A DNA stretch of 64,000 nt from Megachile rotundata. Its lineage: Eukaryota > Arthropoda > Insecta > Hymenoptera > Megachilidae. A program made the translations under genes and the position numbers. This document shows positions 1-13,679 of the stretch, piece by piece (positions within the stretch are counted from its first letter, which is position 1; every line of letters starts with the position of its first letter). The stretch covers positions 868,001-932,000 of the forward strand of contig NW_027473362.1 in assembly GCF_050947335.1 (NCBI RefSeq), read 5' to 3'. Below the pieces are notes generated by a model that saw only the letters and a list, made by a program, of their open reading frames with translations, did not search any database and was not told the DNA's origin.

Positions 1-950
1 ATGATTGTGATTGTATGATTGTGATTGTATGATTGTGATTGTATGATTGTGATTGTATGAGTGTGATTGTGTGATTGTGGTTGTGCGATTGAGATTGTAC
101 GATTGTGATTGTACGATTGTGATTGAATGATTGTGATTGTATGATTATGATTGTATGATTGTGATTGCATGATTGTGATTGTATGATTGTGATTGCATGA
201 TTTTGAATATATGATTGTGATTGTATGATTGTGATTGTATGATTGTGATTGTATGATTGTGATTGTATGATTGTGATTGTATGATTGTGATTGTATGATT
301 GTGATTGTATGATTGTGATTGTATGATTGTGATAGTATGATTGTGATTGTATGATTGTGATTGTATGATTGTGATTGTATGATTTTGATTGTATGATTGT
401 ATATGGGAGATTGTATTTGGGAGATTGTAATTGTATGATTGCGATTGTATGATTGTGATTGTATGATTGTGATTGTATGATTGTATTTGGGAGATTGTAG
501 TTGGGAGGTTGTATTTGGGAGATTGTATTTGGGAGATTGTAATTGTATGATTGCGGTTGTATGATTGTGATTGTATGATTGCGATTGTATGATTGTGATT
601 GTATTATTGTGATGTATGATTGTAATATTATGATTATGATTGTATGATTGTGATTGTATGATTGTGATGGTATGATTGTGATTGTCTGATTGCGATTGTA
701 TGATTGTATTTGGGAGATTGTAGTTGGGAGATTGTATTTGGGAGATTGTATTTGGGAGATTGTATTTGGGAGATTGTATTTGGGAGATTGTAATTGTATG
801 ATTGCGATTGTATGATTGTGATTGTATGATTGCGATTGTATGATTGTGATTGTATGATTATGATTGTATTTTTGTGATTGTATGATTGTGATTGTATGAT
901 TGTGATTGTATGATTGTGATTGTATGATTGTGATTGTATGATTGTGATTG
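1..950. repeat. Segmental copy, paired with 3,955-4,915
   Basis: The order of variants here is repeated about 3.95 kb downstream. Paired markers are GTGCG/GTGCA at 83 and 4,052 (offset 3,969), ATATGGGAGA at 401 and 4,342 (offset 3,941), GTTGGGAGG at 500 and 4,455, and TGTAATATTA at 621 and 4,576 (both offset 3,955). The offsets differ by exact multiples of 14, so the copies differ by whole units. The early part carries the diverged GAGTG...GTGGTTGTGCGATTGAG module, and the later part the TATATGGGAG / GTTGGGAGGTTG module. The left edge is cut by the window. Confidence 0.85.
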
Positions 951-3900
951 TATGATTGCGATTGTATGATTGTGATTGTATGATTGTGATGTATGATTGT
1001 AATTGTATGATTATGATTGTATGATTGTGATTGTATGATTGTGATTGTATGACTGTGATTGTATGATTGTAATTGTATGATTGTGATTGTATGATTGTGA
1101 TTGTATGATTGTGATTGTATGATTGTGATTGTATGATTGCGATTGTATGATTGTGATAGTATGATTGTGATTGTATGATTGTGATTGTATGACTGTGATT
1201 GTATGATTGTGATTGTATGATTGTGATTGTATGATTGTGAAAGTATGATTGTGGTTGTATGATTGTGATTGTATGATTGTGATAGTATGATTGTGATTGT
1301 ATGATTGTGATTGTATGATTGTGATTGTATGATTTTGATTGTATGATTGTATATGGGAGATTGTATTTGGGAGATTGTATTTGGGAGATTGTAATTGTAT
1401 GATTGCGATTGCATGATTGTGATTGTATGATTGTGATTGTATGATTGTGATTGTCTGATTGTGGTTGTATGATTGTGATTGTATGATTGTGATTGTATGA
1501 TTGTGATTGTATGATTGTGATTGTATGATTGTATTTGGGAGATTGTATTTGGGATATTGTAATTGTATGATTGCGATTGTATGATTGTGATTGTATGATT
1601 GCGATTGTATGATTGTGATTGTATGATTGTGATGTATGATTGTAATTGTATGATTATGATTGTATGATTGTGATTGTATGATTGTGATTGTATGACTGTG
1701 ATTGTATGATTGTAATTGTATGATTATGAATGTATGATTGTGATTGTATGATTGTGATGGTATGATTGTGATTGTATGATTGCGATAGTATGATTGTGAT
1801 TGTATGATTGTGATTGTATGATTGCGATTGTATGATTGTGATTGTATGATTATGATTGTATTTTTGTGATTGTATGATTGTGATTGTATGATTGTGATTG
1901 TATGATTGTGATTGTATGATTGTGATTGTATGATTGCGATTGTATGAATGCGATTGTATGATTGTGATTGCATAATTGTGATTGTATGATTGTGATTGTA
2001 TGATTGTGATTGTCTGATTGTGGTTGTATGATTGTGATTGTATGATTGTGATTGTATGATTGTGATTGTATGATTGTGATTGTATGATTGTATTTGGGAG
2101 ATTGTATTTGGGATATTGTAATTGTATGATTGCGATTGTATGATTGTGATTGTATGATTGTGATGTATGATTGTAATTGTATGATTATGATTGTATGATT
2201 GTGATTGTATGATTGTGATGGTATGACTGTGATTGTATGATTGTAATTGTATGATTATGATTGTATGATTGTGATTGTATGATTGTGATGGTATGATTGT
2301 GATTGTATGATTGCGATAGTATGATTGTGATTGTATGATTGTGATTGTATGATTGCGATTGTATGATTGTGATTGTATGATTGTGATTGTATGATTGTGG
2401 TGGTATGATTGTGATTGTATGATTGCGATAGTATGATTGTGATTGTATGATTGTGATTGTATGATTGTAATTGCATGATTATGATTGGATGATTGTGATT
2501 GTATGATTGCGATTGTATGATTGTGATTGTATGATTATGATTGTATTTTTGTGATTGTATGATTGTGATTGTATGATTGTGATTGTATGATTGTGATTGT
2601 ATGATTGTGATTGTATGATTGTGATAGTATGATTGTGATTGTATGATTGTGATTGTATGACTGTGATTGTATGATTGTGATTGTATGATTGTGATTGTAT
2701 GATTGTGAAAGTATGATTGTGATTGTATGATTGTGATTGTATGATTGTGATTGTATGATTGTGATTGTATGATTGTGATTGTATGAGTGTGATTGTGTGA
2801 TTGTGGTTGTGCGATTGAGATTGTACGATTGTGATTGTACGATTGTGATTGAATGATTGTGATTGTATGATTACGATTGTATGATTGTGATTGCATGATT
2901 GTGATTGTATGATTGTGATTGCATGATTTTGAATGTATGATTGTGATTGTATGATTGTGATTGTATGATTGTGATTGTATGATTGTGATGTATGATTGTA
3001 ATTGTATGATTATGATTGCATGATTGTGATTGTATGATTGAGATTGTATGATTGTGATTGTATGCTTGCGATTGTATGATTGTGATTGTATGATTGAGAT
3101 TGTATGATTGTGATTGTATGCTTGCGATTGTATGATTGTGATTGTATGAGTGTGATGTATGATTGTAATTGTATGATTATGATTGTATGATTGTGATTGT
3201 ATGATTGAGATTGTATGATTGCGATTGTATGCTTGCGATTGTATGATTGTGATTGTATGACTGTGATTCTTTGATTGTGATTGTATGATTGTGATTGTAT
3301 GATTGTGATTGTATGATTGTGATTGTATGATTGTGATTGTATGATTGTGATTGTATGATTGTGATTGTATGATTGTGATAGTATGATTGTGATTGTATTT
3401 TTGTGATTGTATGATTGTGATTGTATGATTGTGATTGTATGATTGTGATTGTATGATTGTGATTGTATGATTGCGATTGTATGAATGCGATTGTATGATT
3501 GTGATTGCATAATTGTGATTGTATGATTGTGATTGTATGATTGTGATTGTCTGATTGTGGTTGTATGATTGTGATTGTATGATTGTGATTGTATGATTGT
3601 GATTGTATGATTGTGATTGTATGATTGTATTTGGGAGATTGTATTTGGGATATTGTAATTGTATGATTGCGATTGTATGATTGTGATTGTATGATTGCGA
3701 TTGTATGATTGTGATTGTATGATTGTGATGTATGATTGTAATTGTATGATTATGATTGTATGATTGTGATTGTATGATTGTGATTGTATGACTGTGATTG
3801 TATGATTGTAATTGTATGATTGTGATTGTATGATTGTGATTGTATGATTGTGATTGTATGATTGTGATTGTATGATTGCGATTGTATGATTGTGATAGTA

Positions 3901-3954
3901 TGATTGTGATTGTATGATTGTGATTGTATGACTGTGATTGTATGATTGTGATTG
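951..3954. repeat. Array stretch of mixed modules, no gene
   Basis: Only 14-mer variants are present. The GTCTGATTGTGGTTGTATG module occurs near 1,451, 2,011 and 3,549, each time followed by GATTGTATTTGGGA units. A roughly 340-bp block at 1,845-2,190 recurs at 3,380-3,735 (GCATAA markers at 1,970 and 3,507, offset 1,537) and again near 4,800-5,130 (marker at 4,905). The diverged GTGGTTGTGCGATTGAG module lies near 2,790. - strand frames at 1,011-1,973, 2,255-4,057 and 3,010-3,510 are translations of the repeat and are not called as genes. Confidence 0.85.
3020..3290. repeat. GATTGAG / GCTTGCG module cluster, paired with 5,773-6,043
   Basis: Three successive GATTGAGATTG units are each followed by GCTTGCGATTG units. 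The second and third are separated by the 13-bp unit ending GTGATGTAT and a GATTATG unit, and the cluster ends in GATTCTTTG. The same order is seen 2,753 bp downstream: GAGATT at 3,040 and 5,793, GATTCTTT at 3,265 and 6,018. Equal offsets at both ends show the copies have the same length. Confidence 0.8.
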
Positions 3955-4915
3955 TATGATTGTGATTGTATGATTGTGAAAGTATGATTGTGGTTGTATG
4001 ATTGTGATTGTATGATTGTGATTGTATGAGTGTGATTGTGTGATTGTGGTTGTGCAATTGAGATTGTACGATTGTGATTGTACGATTGTGATTGAATGAT
4101 TGTGATTGTATGATTATGATTGTATGATTGTGATTGCATGATTGTGATTGTATGATTGTGATTGCATGATTTTGAATGTATGATTGTGATTGTATGATTG
4201 TGATTGTATGATTGTGATTGTATGATTGTGATTGTATGATTGTGATTGTATGATTGTGATTGTATGATTGTGATAGTATGATTGTGATTGTATGATTGTG
4301 ATTGTATGATTGTGATTGTATGATTTTGATTGTATGATTGTATATGGGAGATTGTATTTGGGAGATTGTATTTGGGAGATTGTAATTGTATGATTGCGAT
4401 TGTATGATTGTGATTGTATGATTGTGATTGTATGATTGTATTTGGGAGATTGTAGTTGGGAGGTTGTATTTGGGAGATTGTATTTGGGAGATTGTAATTG
4501 TATGATTGCGGTTGTATGATTGTGATTGTATGATTGCGATTGTATGATTGTGATTGTATGATTGTGATGTATGATTGTAATATTATGATTATGATTGTAT
4601 GATTGTGATTGTATGATTGTGATGGTATGATTGTGATTGTATGATTGCGATTGTATGATTGTATTTGGGAGATTGTAGTTGGGAGATTGTATTTGGGAGA
4701 TTGTATTTGGGAGATTGTATTTGGGAGATTGTAATTGTATGATTGCGATTGTATGATTGTGATTGTATGATTGCGATTGTATGATTGTGATTGTATGATT
4801 ATGATTGTATTTTTGTGATTGTATGATTGTGATTGTATGATTGTGATTGTATGATTGTGATTGTATGATTGCGATTGTATGAATGCGATTGTATGATTGT
4901 GATTGCATAATTGTG
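3955..4915. repeat. Segmental copy of 1-950, including a complete TATATGGGAG / GTTGGGAGGTTG module
   Basis: This is the second copy of the block that opens the window. From about 4,321 it carries a module of some 600 bp. The order is GATTTTGATTG, TATATGGGAG, two TTTGGGAG units, GTAGTTGGGAGGTTG, GCGGTTG, the 13-bp GTGATGTAT unit, GTAATATTATG, GATGG, GTAGTTGGGAGATTG, further TTTGGGAG units, then GAATGCG, GCATAATTG and GTCTG units. The module recurs more or less completely at about 14,528-15,160, 33,185-33,690, 46,434-47,060, 52,416-53,020, 55,628-56,240 and 60,537-61,120. Partial copies lie near 6,460-6,870, 12,380, 19,010, 24,200, 24,800 and 50,100-50,700. Confidence 0.82.
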
Positions 4916-7689
4916 ATTGTATGATTGTGATTGTATGATTGTGATTGTCTGATTGTGGTTGTATGATTGTGATTGTATGATTGTGATTGTATGATTGTGA
5001 TTGTATGATTGTGATTGTATGATTGTATTTGGGAGATTGTATTTGGGATATTGTAATTGTATGATTGCGATTGTATGATTGTGATTGTATGATTGCGATT
5101 GTATGATTGTGATTGTATGATTGTGATGTATGATTGTAATTGTATGATTATGATTGTATGATTGTGATTGTATGATTGTGATTGTATGACTGTGATTGTA
5201 TGATTGTAATTGTATGATTATGATTGTATGATTGTGATTGTATGATTGTGATGGTATGATTGTGATAGTATGATTGTGATTGTATGATTGTGATTGTATG
5301 ACTGTGATTGTATGATTGTGATTGTATGATTGTGATTGTATGATTGTGAAAGTATGATTGTGATTGTATGATTGTGATTGTACGATTGTGATTGTATGAT
5401 TGTGATTGTATGATGGTGATTGTATGAGTGTGATTGTGTGATTGTGGTTGTGCGATTGAGATTGTACGATTGTGATTGTACGATTGTGATTGAATGATTG
5501 TGATTGTATGATTATGATTGTATGATTGTGATTGCATGATTGTGATTGTATGATTGTGATTGCATGATTTTGAATGTATGATTGTGATTGTATGATTGTG
5601 ATTGTATGATTGTGATTGTATGATTGTGATGTATGATTGTAATTGTATGATTATGATTGTATGATTGTGATTGTATGATTGTGATTGTATGATTGTGATT
5701 GTATGATTGTGATTGTATGATTGTGATAGTATGATTGTGATTGTATGATTGTGATTGTATGACTGTGATTGTATGATTGTGGTTGTATGATTGAGATTGT
5801 ATGATTGTGATTGTATGCTTGCGATTGTATGATTGTGATTGTATGATTGAGATTGTATGATTGTGATTGTATGCTTGCGATTGTATGATTGTGATTGTAT
5901 GAGTGTGATGTATGATTGTAATTGTATGATTATGATTGTATGATTGTGATTGTATGATTGAGATTGTATGATTGCGATTGTATGCTTGCGATTGTATGAT
6001 TGTGATTGTATGACTGTGATTCTTTGATTGTGATTGTATGATTGTGATTGTATGATTGTGATTGTATGATTGTGATTGTATGATTGTGATTGTATGATTG
6101 TGATTGTATGATTGTGATTGTATGATTGTGATTGTATGATTGTGATTGTATGATTGTGATTGTATGATTGTATTTGGGAGATTGTATTTGGGATATTGTA
6201 ATTGTATGATTGCGATTGTATGATTGTGATTGTATGACTGTGATTGTATGATTGTGATTGTATGATTGTGATTGTATGATTGTGAAAGTATGATTGTGAT
6301 TGTATGATTGTGATTGTATGATTGTGATTGTATGATTGTGATTGTATGATTGTGATTGTATGATTGTGATAGTATGATTGTGATTGTATGATTGTGATTG
6401 TATGATTGTGATTGTATGATTGCGATTGTATGATTGTGATTGTATGATTGTGATGTATGATTGTAATATTATGATTATGATTGTATGATTGTGATTGTAT
6501 GATTGTGATGGTATGATTGTGATTGTACGATTGCGATTGTATGATTGTATTTGGGAGATTGTAGTTGGGAGATTGTATTTGGGAGATTGTATTTGGGAGA
6601 TTGTATTTGGGAGATTGTAATTGTATGATTGCGATTGTATGATTGTGATTGTATGATTGCGATTGTATGATTGTGATTGTATGATTATGATTGTATTTTT
6701 GTGATTGTATGATTGTGATTGTATGATTGTGATTGTATGATTGTGATTGTATGATTGTGATTGTATGATTGCGATTGTATGAATGCGATTGTATGATTGT
6801 GATTGCATAATTGTGATTGTATGATTGTGATTGTATGATTGTGATTGTATGATTGTGATTGTATGATTGTGATTGTATGATTGTGATTGTATGATTGTGA
6901 TTGTATGATTGTGATTGTATGATTGTATTTGGGAGATTGTATTTGGGATATTGTAATTGTATGATTGCGATTGTATGATTGTGATTGTATGATTGCGATT
7001 GTATGATTGTGATTGTATGATTGTGATGTATGATTGTAATTGTATGATTATGATTGTATGATTGTGATTGTATGATTGTGATTGTATGACTGTGATTGTA
7101 TGATTGTAATTGTATGATTATGATTGTATGATTGTGATTGTATGATTGTGATGGTATGATTGTGATTGTATGATTGCGATAGTATGATTGTGATTGTATG
7201 ATTGTGATTGTATGATTGCGATTGTATGATTGTGATTGTATGATTGTGATTGTATGATTGCGATAGTATGATTGTGATTGTATGATTGTGATTGTATGAT
7301 TGTAATTGCATGATTATGATTGTATGATTGTGATTGTATGATTGCGATTGTATGATTGTAATTGTATGATTATGATTGTATTTTTGTGATTGTATGATTG
7401 TGATTGTATGATTGTGATTGTATGATTGTGATTGTATGACTGTGATTGTATGATTGTGATTGTATGATTGTGATTGTATGATTGCGATTGTATGATTGTG
7501 ATTGTATGATTGTGAAAGTATGATTGTGATGGTATGATTGTGATTGTATGATTGTGATTGTATGATTGTGATTGTATGAGTGTGATTGTCTGATTGTGGT
7601 TGTGCGATTGTGATTGTACGATTGTGATTGTACGATTGTTATTGAATGATTGTGATTGTATGATTGTGATTGTATGATTGTGATTGTAT
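4916..7689. repeat. Array stretch of mixed modules, no gene
   Basis: The stretch opens with a GTCTGATTGTGGTTG module and a GATTGTATTTGGGA pair. It then carries a diverged GTGGTTGTGCGATTGAG module near 5,450, the GCTTGCG cluster at 5,773-6,043 and a GTAATATTATG half-module near 6,463. A further GTGGTTGTGCG module lies near 7,590. The piece at about 5,220-5,480 matches the last 260 bases of the window (GATAG at 5,264 and 63,784, GTGCG at 5,450 and 63,970, both offset 58,520), with a few substitutions. Confidence 0.82.
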
Positions 7690-8100
7690 GATTATGATTG
7701 TATGATTGCGATTGTATGAATGCGATTGTATGATTGTGATTGCATAATTGTGATTGTATGATTGCGATAGTATGATTGTGATTGTATGATTGTGATTGTA
7801 TGATTGTGATTGTATGATTGTGATGTATGATTGTAATTGTATGATTATGATTGTATGATTGTGATTGTATGATTGAGAATGTATGATTGTGATTGTATGC
7901 TTGCGATTGTATGATTGTGATTGTATGATTGTATTTGGGAGATTGTATTTGGGAGATTGTATTTGGGAGATTGTATTTGGGAGATTGTAATTGTATGATT
8001 GTGATTGTATGATTGTGATTGTATGATTGTGATTGTATGATTGTGATTGTATGATTGTGATTGTATGATTGTGATTGTATGATTGTGATTGTATGATTGT
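7690..8100. repeat. First of nine copies of the GAGAATG module
   Basis: The order is GATTATG, GAATGCG, GCATAATTG, GCGATAGTATG, the 13-bp GTGATGTAT unit, GTAATTG, GATTATG, GATTGAGAATG, GCTTGCG, four GATTGTATTTGGGA units and a run of consensus units. The diagnostic GAGAAT string occurs nine times in the window that I found: 7,875, 16,399, 18,357, 20,608, 23,573, 26,397, 30,173, 35,388 and 39,577. GCATAA also pairs at 7,742 and 16,266, the same 8,524 offset as GAGAAT. Copies vary in the number of TTTGGGA units (four or five) and in what follows. Confidence 0.82.
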
Positions 8101-9504
8101 GATTGTATGATTGTATTTGGGAGATTGTATTTGGGAGATTGTAATTGTATGATTGCGATTGTATGATAGTGATTGTATGATTGCGATTGTATGATTGTGA
8201 TTGTATGATTGTGATGTATGATTGTAATTGTATGATTATGATTGTATGATTGTGATTGTATGATTGTGATTGTATGATTGTGATTGTATGATTGTATTTG
8301 GGAGATTGTATTTGGGATATTGTAATTGTATGATTGCGATTGTATGATTGTGATTGTATGATTGTGATTGTATGATTGTGATTGTATGATTGTATTTGGG
8401 AGATTGTATTTGGGATATTGTAATTGTATGATTGCGATTGTATGATTGTGATTGTATGAGTGTGATGTATGATTGTAATTGTATGATTATGATTGTATGT
8501 TTGTGATTGTATGATTGAGATTGTATGATTGTGATTGTATGCTTGCGATTGTATGATTGTGATTGTATGATTGTGATTCTTTGATTGTGATTGTATGATT
8601 GTGATTATATGATTGTGATTGTATGATTGTGATTGTATGATTGTGATTGTATGATTGTGATTGTATGATTGTGATTGTATGATTGTGATTGTATGATTGT
8701 GATTGTATGATTGTGATTGTATGATTGTGATTGTATGATTGTGATTGTATGATTGTGATAGTATGATTGTGATTGTATGATTGTGATTGTATGACTGTGA
8801 TTGTATGATTGTGATTGTATGATTGTGATTGTATGATTGTGAAAGTATGATTGTGATTGTATGATTGTGATTGTATGATTGTGATTGTATGAGTGTGATT
8901 GTGTGATTGTGGTTGTGCGATTGAGATTGTACGATTGTGATTGTACGATTGTGATTGAATGAATGTGATTGTATGATTATGATTGTATGATTGTGATTGC
9001 ATGATTGTGATTGTGTGATTGTGATTGCATGATTTTGAATGTATGATTGTGATTGTATGATTGTGATTGTATGATTGTGATTGTATGATTGTGATTGTAT
9101 GATTGTGATTGTATGATTGTGATTGTATGATTGTGATTGTATGATTGTGATAGTATGATTGTGATTGTATGATTGTGATTGTATGATTGTGATTGTATGA
9201 TTTTGATTGTATGATTGTATATGGGAGATTGTATTTGGGAGATTGTATTTGGGAGATTGTAATTGTATGATTGCGATTGTATGATTGTGATTGTATGATT
9301 GTGATTGTATGAATGCGATTGTATGATTGTGATTGCATAATTGTGATTGTATGATTGTGATTGTATGATTGTGATTGTCTGATTGTGGTTGTATGATTGT
9401 GATTGTATGATTGTGATTGTATGATTGTGATTGTATGATTGTGATTGTATGATTGTGATTGTACGATTGTATATGGGAGATTGTATTTGGGATATTGTAA
9501 TTGT
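8101..9504. repeat. Array stretch of mixed modules, no gene
   Basis: The stretch contains two TATTTGGGAG...TATTTGGGATATTG pairs near 8,290 and 8,395, a GATTGAG/GCTTGCG module near 8,515-8,545 and a GATTCTTT unit near 8,577. A run of consensus units follows, then a diverged GTGGTTGTGCGATTGAG module near 8,905 and a GATTTTG / TATATGGGAG module near 9,200. All three - frames are open over long distances here because of the unit itself. No unique DNA is seen. Confidence 0.82.
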
Positions 9505-11330
9505 ATGATTGTGATTGTATGATTGTGATGGTATGATTGTGATTGTATGATTGCGATAGTATGATTGTGATTGTATGATTGTGATTGTACGATTGTAATT
9601 GCATGATTATGATTGTATGATTGTGATTGTATGATTGCGATTGTATGATTGTGATTGTATGATTATGATTGTATTTTTGTGATTGTATGATTGTGATTGT
9701 ATGATTGTGATTGTATAATTGTGATTGTATGACTGTGATTGTATGATTGTGATTGTATGATTGTGATTGTATGATTGCGATTGTATGATTGTGATTGTAT
9801 GATTGTGAAGGTATGATTGTGATGGTATGATTGTGATTGTATGATTGTGATTGTATGATTGTGATTGTATGAGTGTGATTGTCTGATTGTGGTTGTGCGA
9901 TTGTGATTGTACGATTGTGATTGTACGATTGTTATTGAATGATTGTGATTGTATGATTCTGATTGTATGATTGTGATTGCATGATTGTGATTGTATGATT
10001 GTGATTGCATGATTTTGAATGTATGATTGTGATTGTATGATTGTGATTGTATGATTGTGATTGTATGATTGTGATTGTATGATTGTGATTGTATGATTAT
10101 GATTGTATGATTGCGATTGTATGAATGCAATTGTATGATTGTGATTGCATAATTGTGATTGTATGATTGTGATTGTATGATTGTGGTTGTGTGATTGTGA
10201 TTGTCTGATTGTGGTTGTATGATTGTGATTGTATGATTGAGATTGTATGATTGTGATTGTATGATTGCGATTGTATGATTGTGATTGTATGATTGTGATT
10301 GTATGATTGTGATTGTATGATTGTGATTGTATGATTGTGATTGTATGATTGTGATTGCATGATTGTGAACGTAGTATTGTGATTGTATGATTATGATTGT
10401 ATGATTGTGATTGTATGATTGTGATTGTATGATTGTATTTGGGAGATTGTAATTGCATGATTGCGATTGTATGATTGTGATTGTATGATTGCGATTGTAT
10501 GATTGTGATTGTATGATTGTGATGTATGATTGTAATTGTATGATTATGATTGTATGATTGTGATTGTATGATTGAGATTGTATGATTGTGATTGTATGAT
10601 TGCGATTGTATGATTGTGATTGTATGATTGTGATTGTATGATTGTGATTGTATGATTGTGATTGTATGATTGTGATTGTATGATTGTGATTGTATGATTG
10701 TGAAAGTATGATTGTGATTGTATGATTGTGACTGTATGATTGTGATTGTATGAGTGTGATTTTCTGATTGTGGTTGTGCGATTGTGATTGTACGATTGTG
10801 ATTGTACGATTGTGATTGCATGATTGTGATTGTATGAATATGATTGTATGATTGTGATTGCATGATTGTGATTGTATGATTGTGATTGCATGATTTCGAA
10901 TGTATGATTGTGATTGTATGATTGTGATTGTATGATTGTGATTGCATAATTGTGATTGTATGATTGTGATTGTATGATTGTGGTTGTATGATTGTGATTG
11001 TCTGATTGTGGTTGTATGATTGTGATTGTATGATTGCGATTGTATGATTGTGATTGTATGATTGTGATTGTATGATTGTGATTGTATGATTGTGATTGTA
11101 TGATTGTTATTGTATGATTGTGATTTTATGATTGTGAAAGTATGATTGTGATTGTATGATTGTGATTGTATGATTGTGATTGTATGAGTGTGATTGTCTG
11201 ATTGTGGTTGTGCGATTGTGATTGTACGATTGTGAATGTAGGATTGTGATTGTATGATTGTGATTGTATGAATATGATTGTATGATTGTGATTGCATGAT
11301 TGTGATTGTATGATTGTGATTGCATGATTG
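9505..11330. repeat. Segmental copy, paired with about 27,230-28,900
   Basis: The rare strings GAAGG (9,807 and 27,532) and GAACGTAG (10,367 and 28,092) are both spaced by 17,725 bp. Further along, GATTTTCTG (10,758 and 28,399) is spaced by 17,641 and TAGGATTG (near 11,240 and 28,811) by 17,571. The shrinking offsets correspond to loss of 6 and then 5 whole units in the downstream copy. The block contains four GTGGTTGTGCG modules, at about 9,890, 10,765, 11,200 and the block edge. A related, less complete copy is found at about 41,500-42,830. Confidence 0.85.
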
Positions 11331-11710
11331 TGATTGTATGATTGTGATTGTATGATTGTGATTGTATGATTGTGATTGTATGATTGTGATCGTATGATTG
11401 TGATTGTATGATTGTGATTGTATGATTGCGATAGTATGATTGTGATTGTATGATTGTGATTGTATGATTGTGATGTATGATTGTAATTGTATGATTATGA
11501 TTGTATGATTGTGATTGTATGATTGAGATTGTATGATTGTGATTGTATGCTTGCGATTGTATGATTGTGATTGTATGATTGTATTTGGGAGATTGTATTT
11601 GGGAGATTGTATTTGGGAGATTGTAATTGTATGATTGTGATTGTATGATTGTGATTGTATGATTGTGATTGTATGATTGTGATTGTATGATTGTGATTGT
11701 ATGATTGTAT

Positions 11711-12341
11711 TTGGGAGATTGTATTTGGGAGATTGTATTTGGGAGATTGTAATTGTATGATTGCGATTGTATGATAGTGATTGTATGATTGCGATTGTAT
11801 GATTGTGATTGTATGATTGTGATGTATGATTGTAATTGTATGATTATGATTGTATGATTGTTATTGTATGATTGTGATTGTATGACTGTATTTGGGAGAT
11901 TGTATTTGGGATATTGTAATTGTATGATTGCGATTGTATGATTGTGATTGTATGATTGTGATTGTATGATTGTGATTGTATGATTGTATTTGGGAGATTG
12001 TATTTGGGATATTGTAATTGTATGATTGCGATTGTATGATTGTGATTGTATGAGTGTGATGTATGATTGTAATTGTATGATTATGATTGTATGATTGTGA
12101 TTGTATGATTGAGATTGTATGATTGTGATTGTATGCTTGCGATTGTATGATTGTGATTGTATGATTGTGATTGTATGATTGTGATTGTATGATTATGATT
12201 GTATTTTTGTGATTGTATGATTGTGATTGTATGATTGTGATTGTATGATTGTGATTGGGAGATTGTAGTTGGGAGGTTGTATTTGGGAGATTGTATTTGG
12301 GAGATTGTAATTGTATGATTGCGGTTGTATGATTGTGATTG
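11711..12341. repeat. Direct repeat copy 1 (offset 767 bp), with 12,478-13,108
   Basis: By eye this block is identical to 12,478-13,108. Paired markers are GTAATTGTATGATTGCG at 11,751 and 12,518, GACTGTATTTGGG at 11,884 and 12,651, and GTGATTGGGAG at 12,251 and 13,018, all with offset 767. One period holds three 13-bp phase-slip units, and 52 x 14 + 3 x 13 = 767, which accounts for the length exactly. The copies diverge at 12,342, where one has GTATG and the other GCATAATTG. Confidence 0.9.
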
Positions 12342-12477
12342 TATGATTGCGATTGTATGATTGTGATTGTATGATTGTGATGTATGATTGTAATATTATG
12401 ATTATGATTGTATGATTGTGATTGTATGATTGTGATTGTATGATTGCGATTGTATGATTGTATTTGGGAGATTGTAG

Positions 12478-13108
12478 TTGGGAGATTGTATTTGGGAGAT
12501 TGTATTTGGGAGATTGTAATTGTATGATTGCGATTGTATGATAGTGATTGTATGATTGCGATTGTATGATTGTGATTGTATGATTGTGATGTATGATTGT
12601 AATTGTATGATTATGATTGTATGATTGTTATTGTATGATTGTGATTGTATGACTGTATTTGGGAGATTGTATTTGGGATATTGTAATTGTATGATTGCGA
12701 TTGTATGATTGTGATTGTATGATTGTGATTGTATGATTGTGATTGTATGATTGTATTTGGGAGATTGTATTTGGGATATTGTAATTGTATGATTGCGATT
12801 GTATGATTGTGATTGTATGAGTGTGATGTATGATTGTAATTGTATGATTATGATTGTATGATTGTGATTGTATGATTGAGATTGTATGATTGTGATTGTA
12901 TGCTTGCGATTGTATGATTGTGATTGTATGATTGTGATTGTATGATTGTGATTGTATGATTATGATTGTATTTTTGTGATTGTATGATTGTGATTGTATG
13001 ATTGTGATTGTATGATTGTGATTGGGAGATTGTAGTTGGGAGGTTGTATTTGGGAGATTGTATTTGGGAGATTGTAATTGTATGATTGCGGTTGTATGAT
13101 TGTGATTG
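12478..13108. repeat. Direct repeat copy 2 (offset 767 bp), with 11,711-12,341
   Basis: This is the second copy of the 630-bp direct repeat. It ends in the same unusual junction, GTGATTGGGAG, where a consensus unit is fused to the TTGGGA class without the usual GTATT. That shared junction is strong evidence of duplication rather than independent change. The 136 bp between the copies carries a GTAATATTATG unit and further TTGGGA units. Confidence 0.9.
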
Positions 13109-13679
13109 CATAATTGTGATTGTATGATTGTGATTGTACGATTGTGATTGTACGATTGTTATTGAATGATTGTGATTGTATGATTCTGATTGTATGATTG
13201 TGATTGCATGATTGTGATTGTATGATTGTGATTGCATGATTTTGAATGTATGATTGTGATTGTATGATTGTGATTGTTTGATTGTGATTGTATGATTATG
13301 ATTGCATGATTGCGATTGTATGAATGCGATTGTATGATTGTGATTGCATAATTGTGATTGTATGATTGTGATTGTATGATTGTGGTTGTATGATTGTGAT
13401 TGTCTGATTGTGGTTGTATGATTGTGATTGTATGATTGTGATTGTATGATTGTGATTGTATGATTGTGATTGTATGATTGTGATTGTATGATTGTGATTG
13501 TATGATTGTGATTGTATGATTGTGATTGTATGATTGTGATTGTATGATTGTGATTGTATGATTGTGATTGTATGATTGTGATTGTATGATTGTGAAAGTA
13601 TGATTGTGATTGTATGATTGTGATTGTATGATTGTGATTGTGTGATTGTGATCGTATGATTGAGATTGTATGATTGTGA
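13109..13679. repeat. Array stretch with a long homogeneous run, no gene
   Basis: After a GCATAATTG unit and a TTATTGAATG unit near 13,160, the stretch contains a GTCTGATTGTGGTTG module. It then has about 13 consensus 14-mers in a row, from roughly 13,412 to 13,594, broken only by a GAAAG unit at its end. No other sequence is present. Confidence 0.82.
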
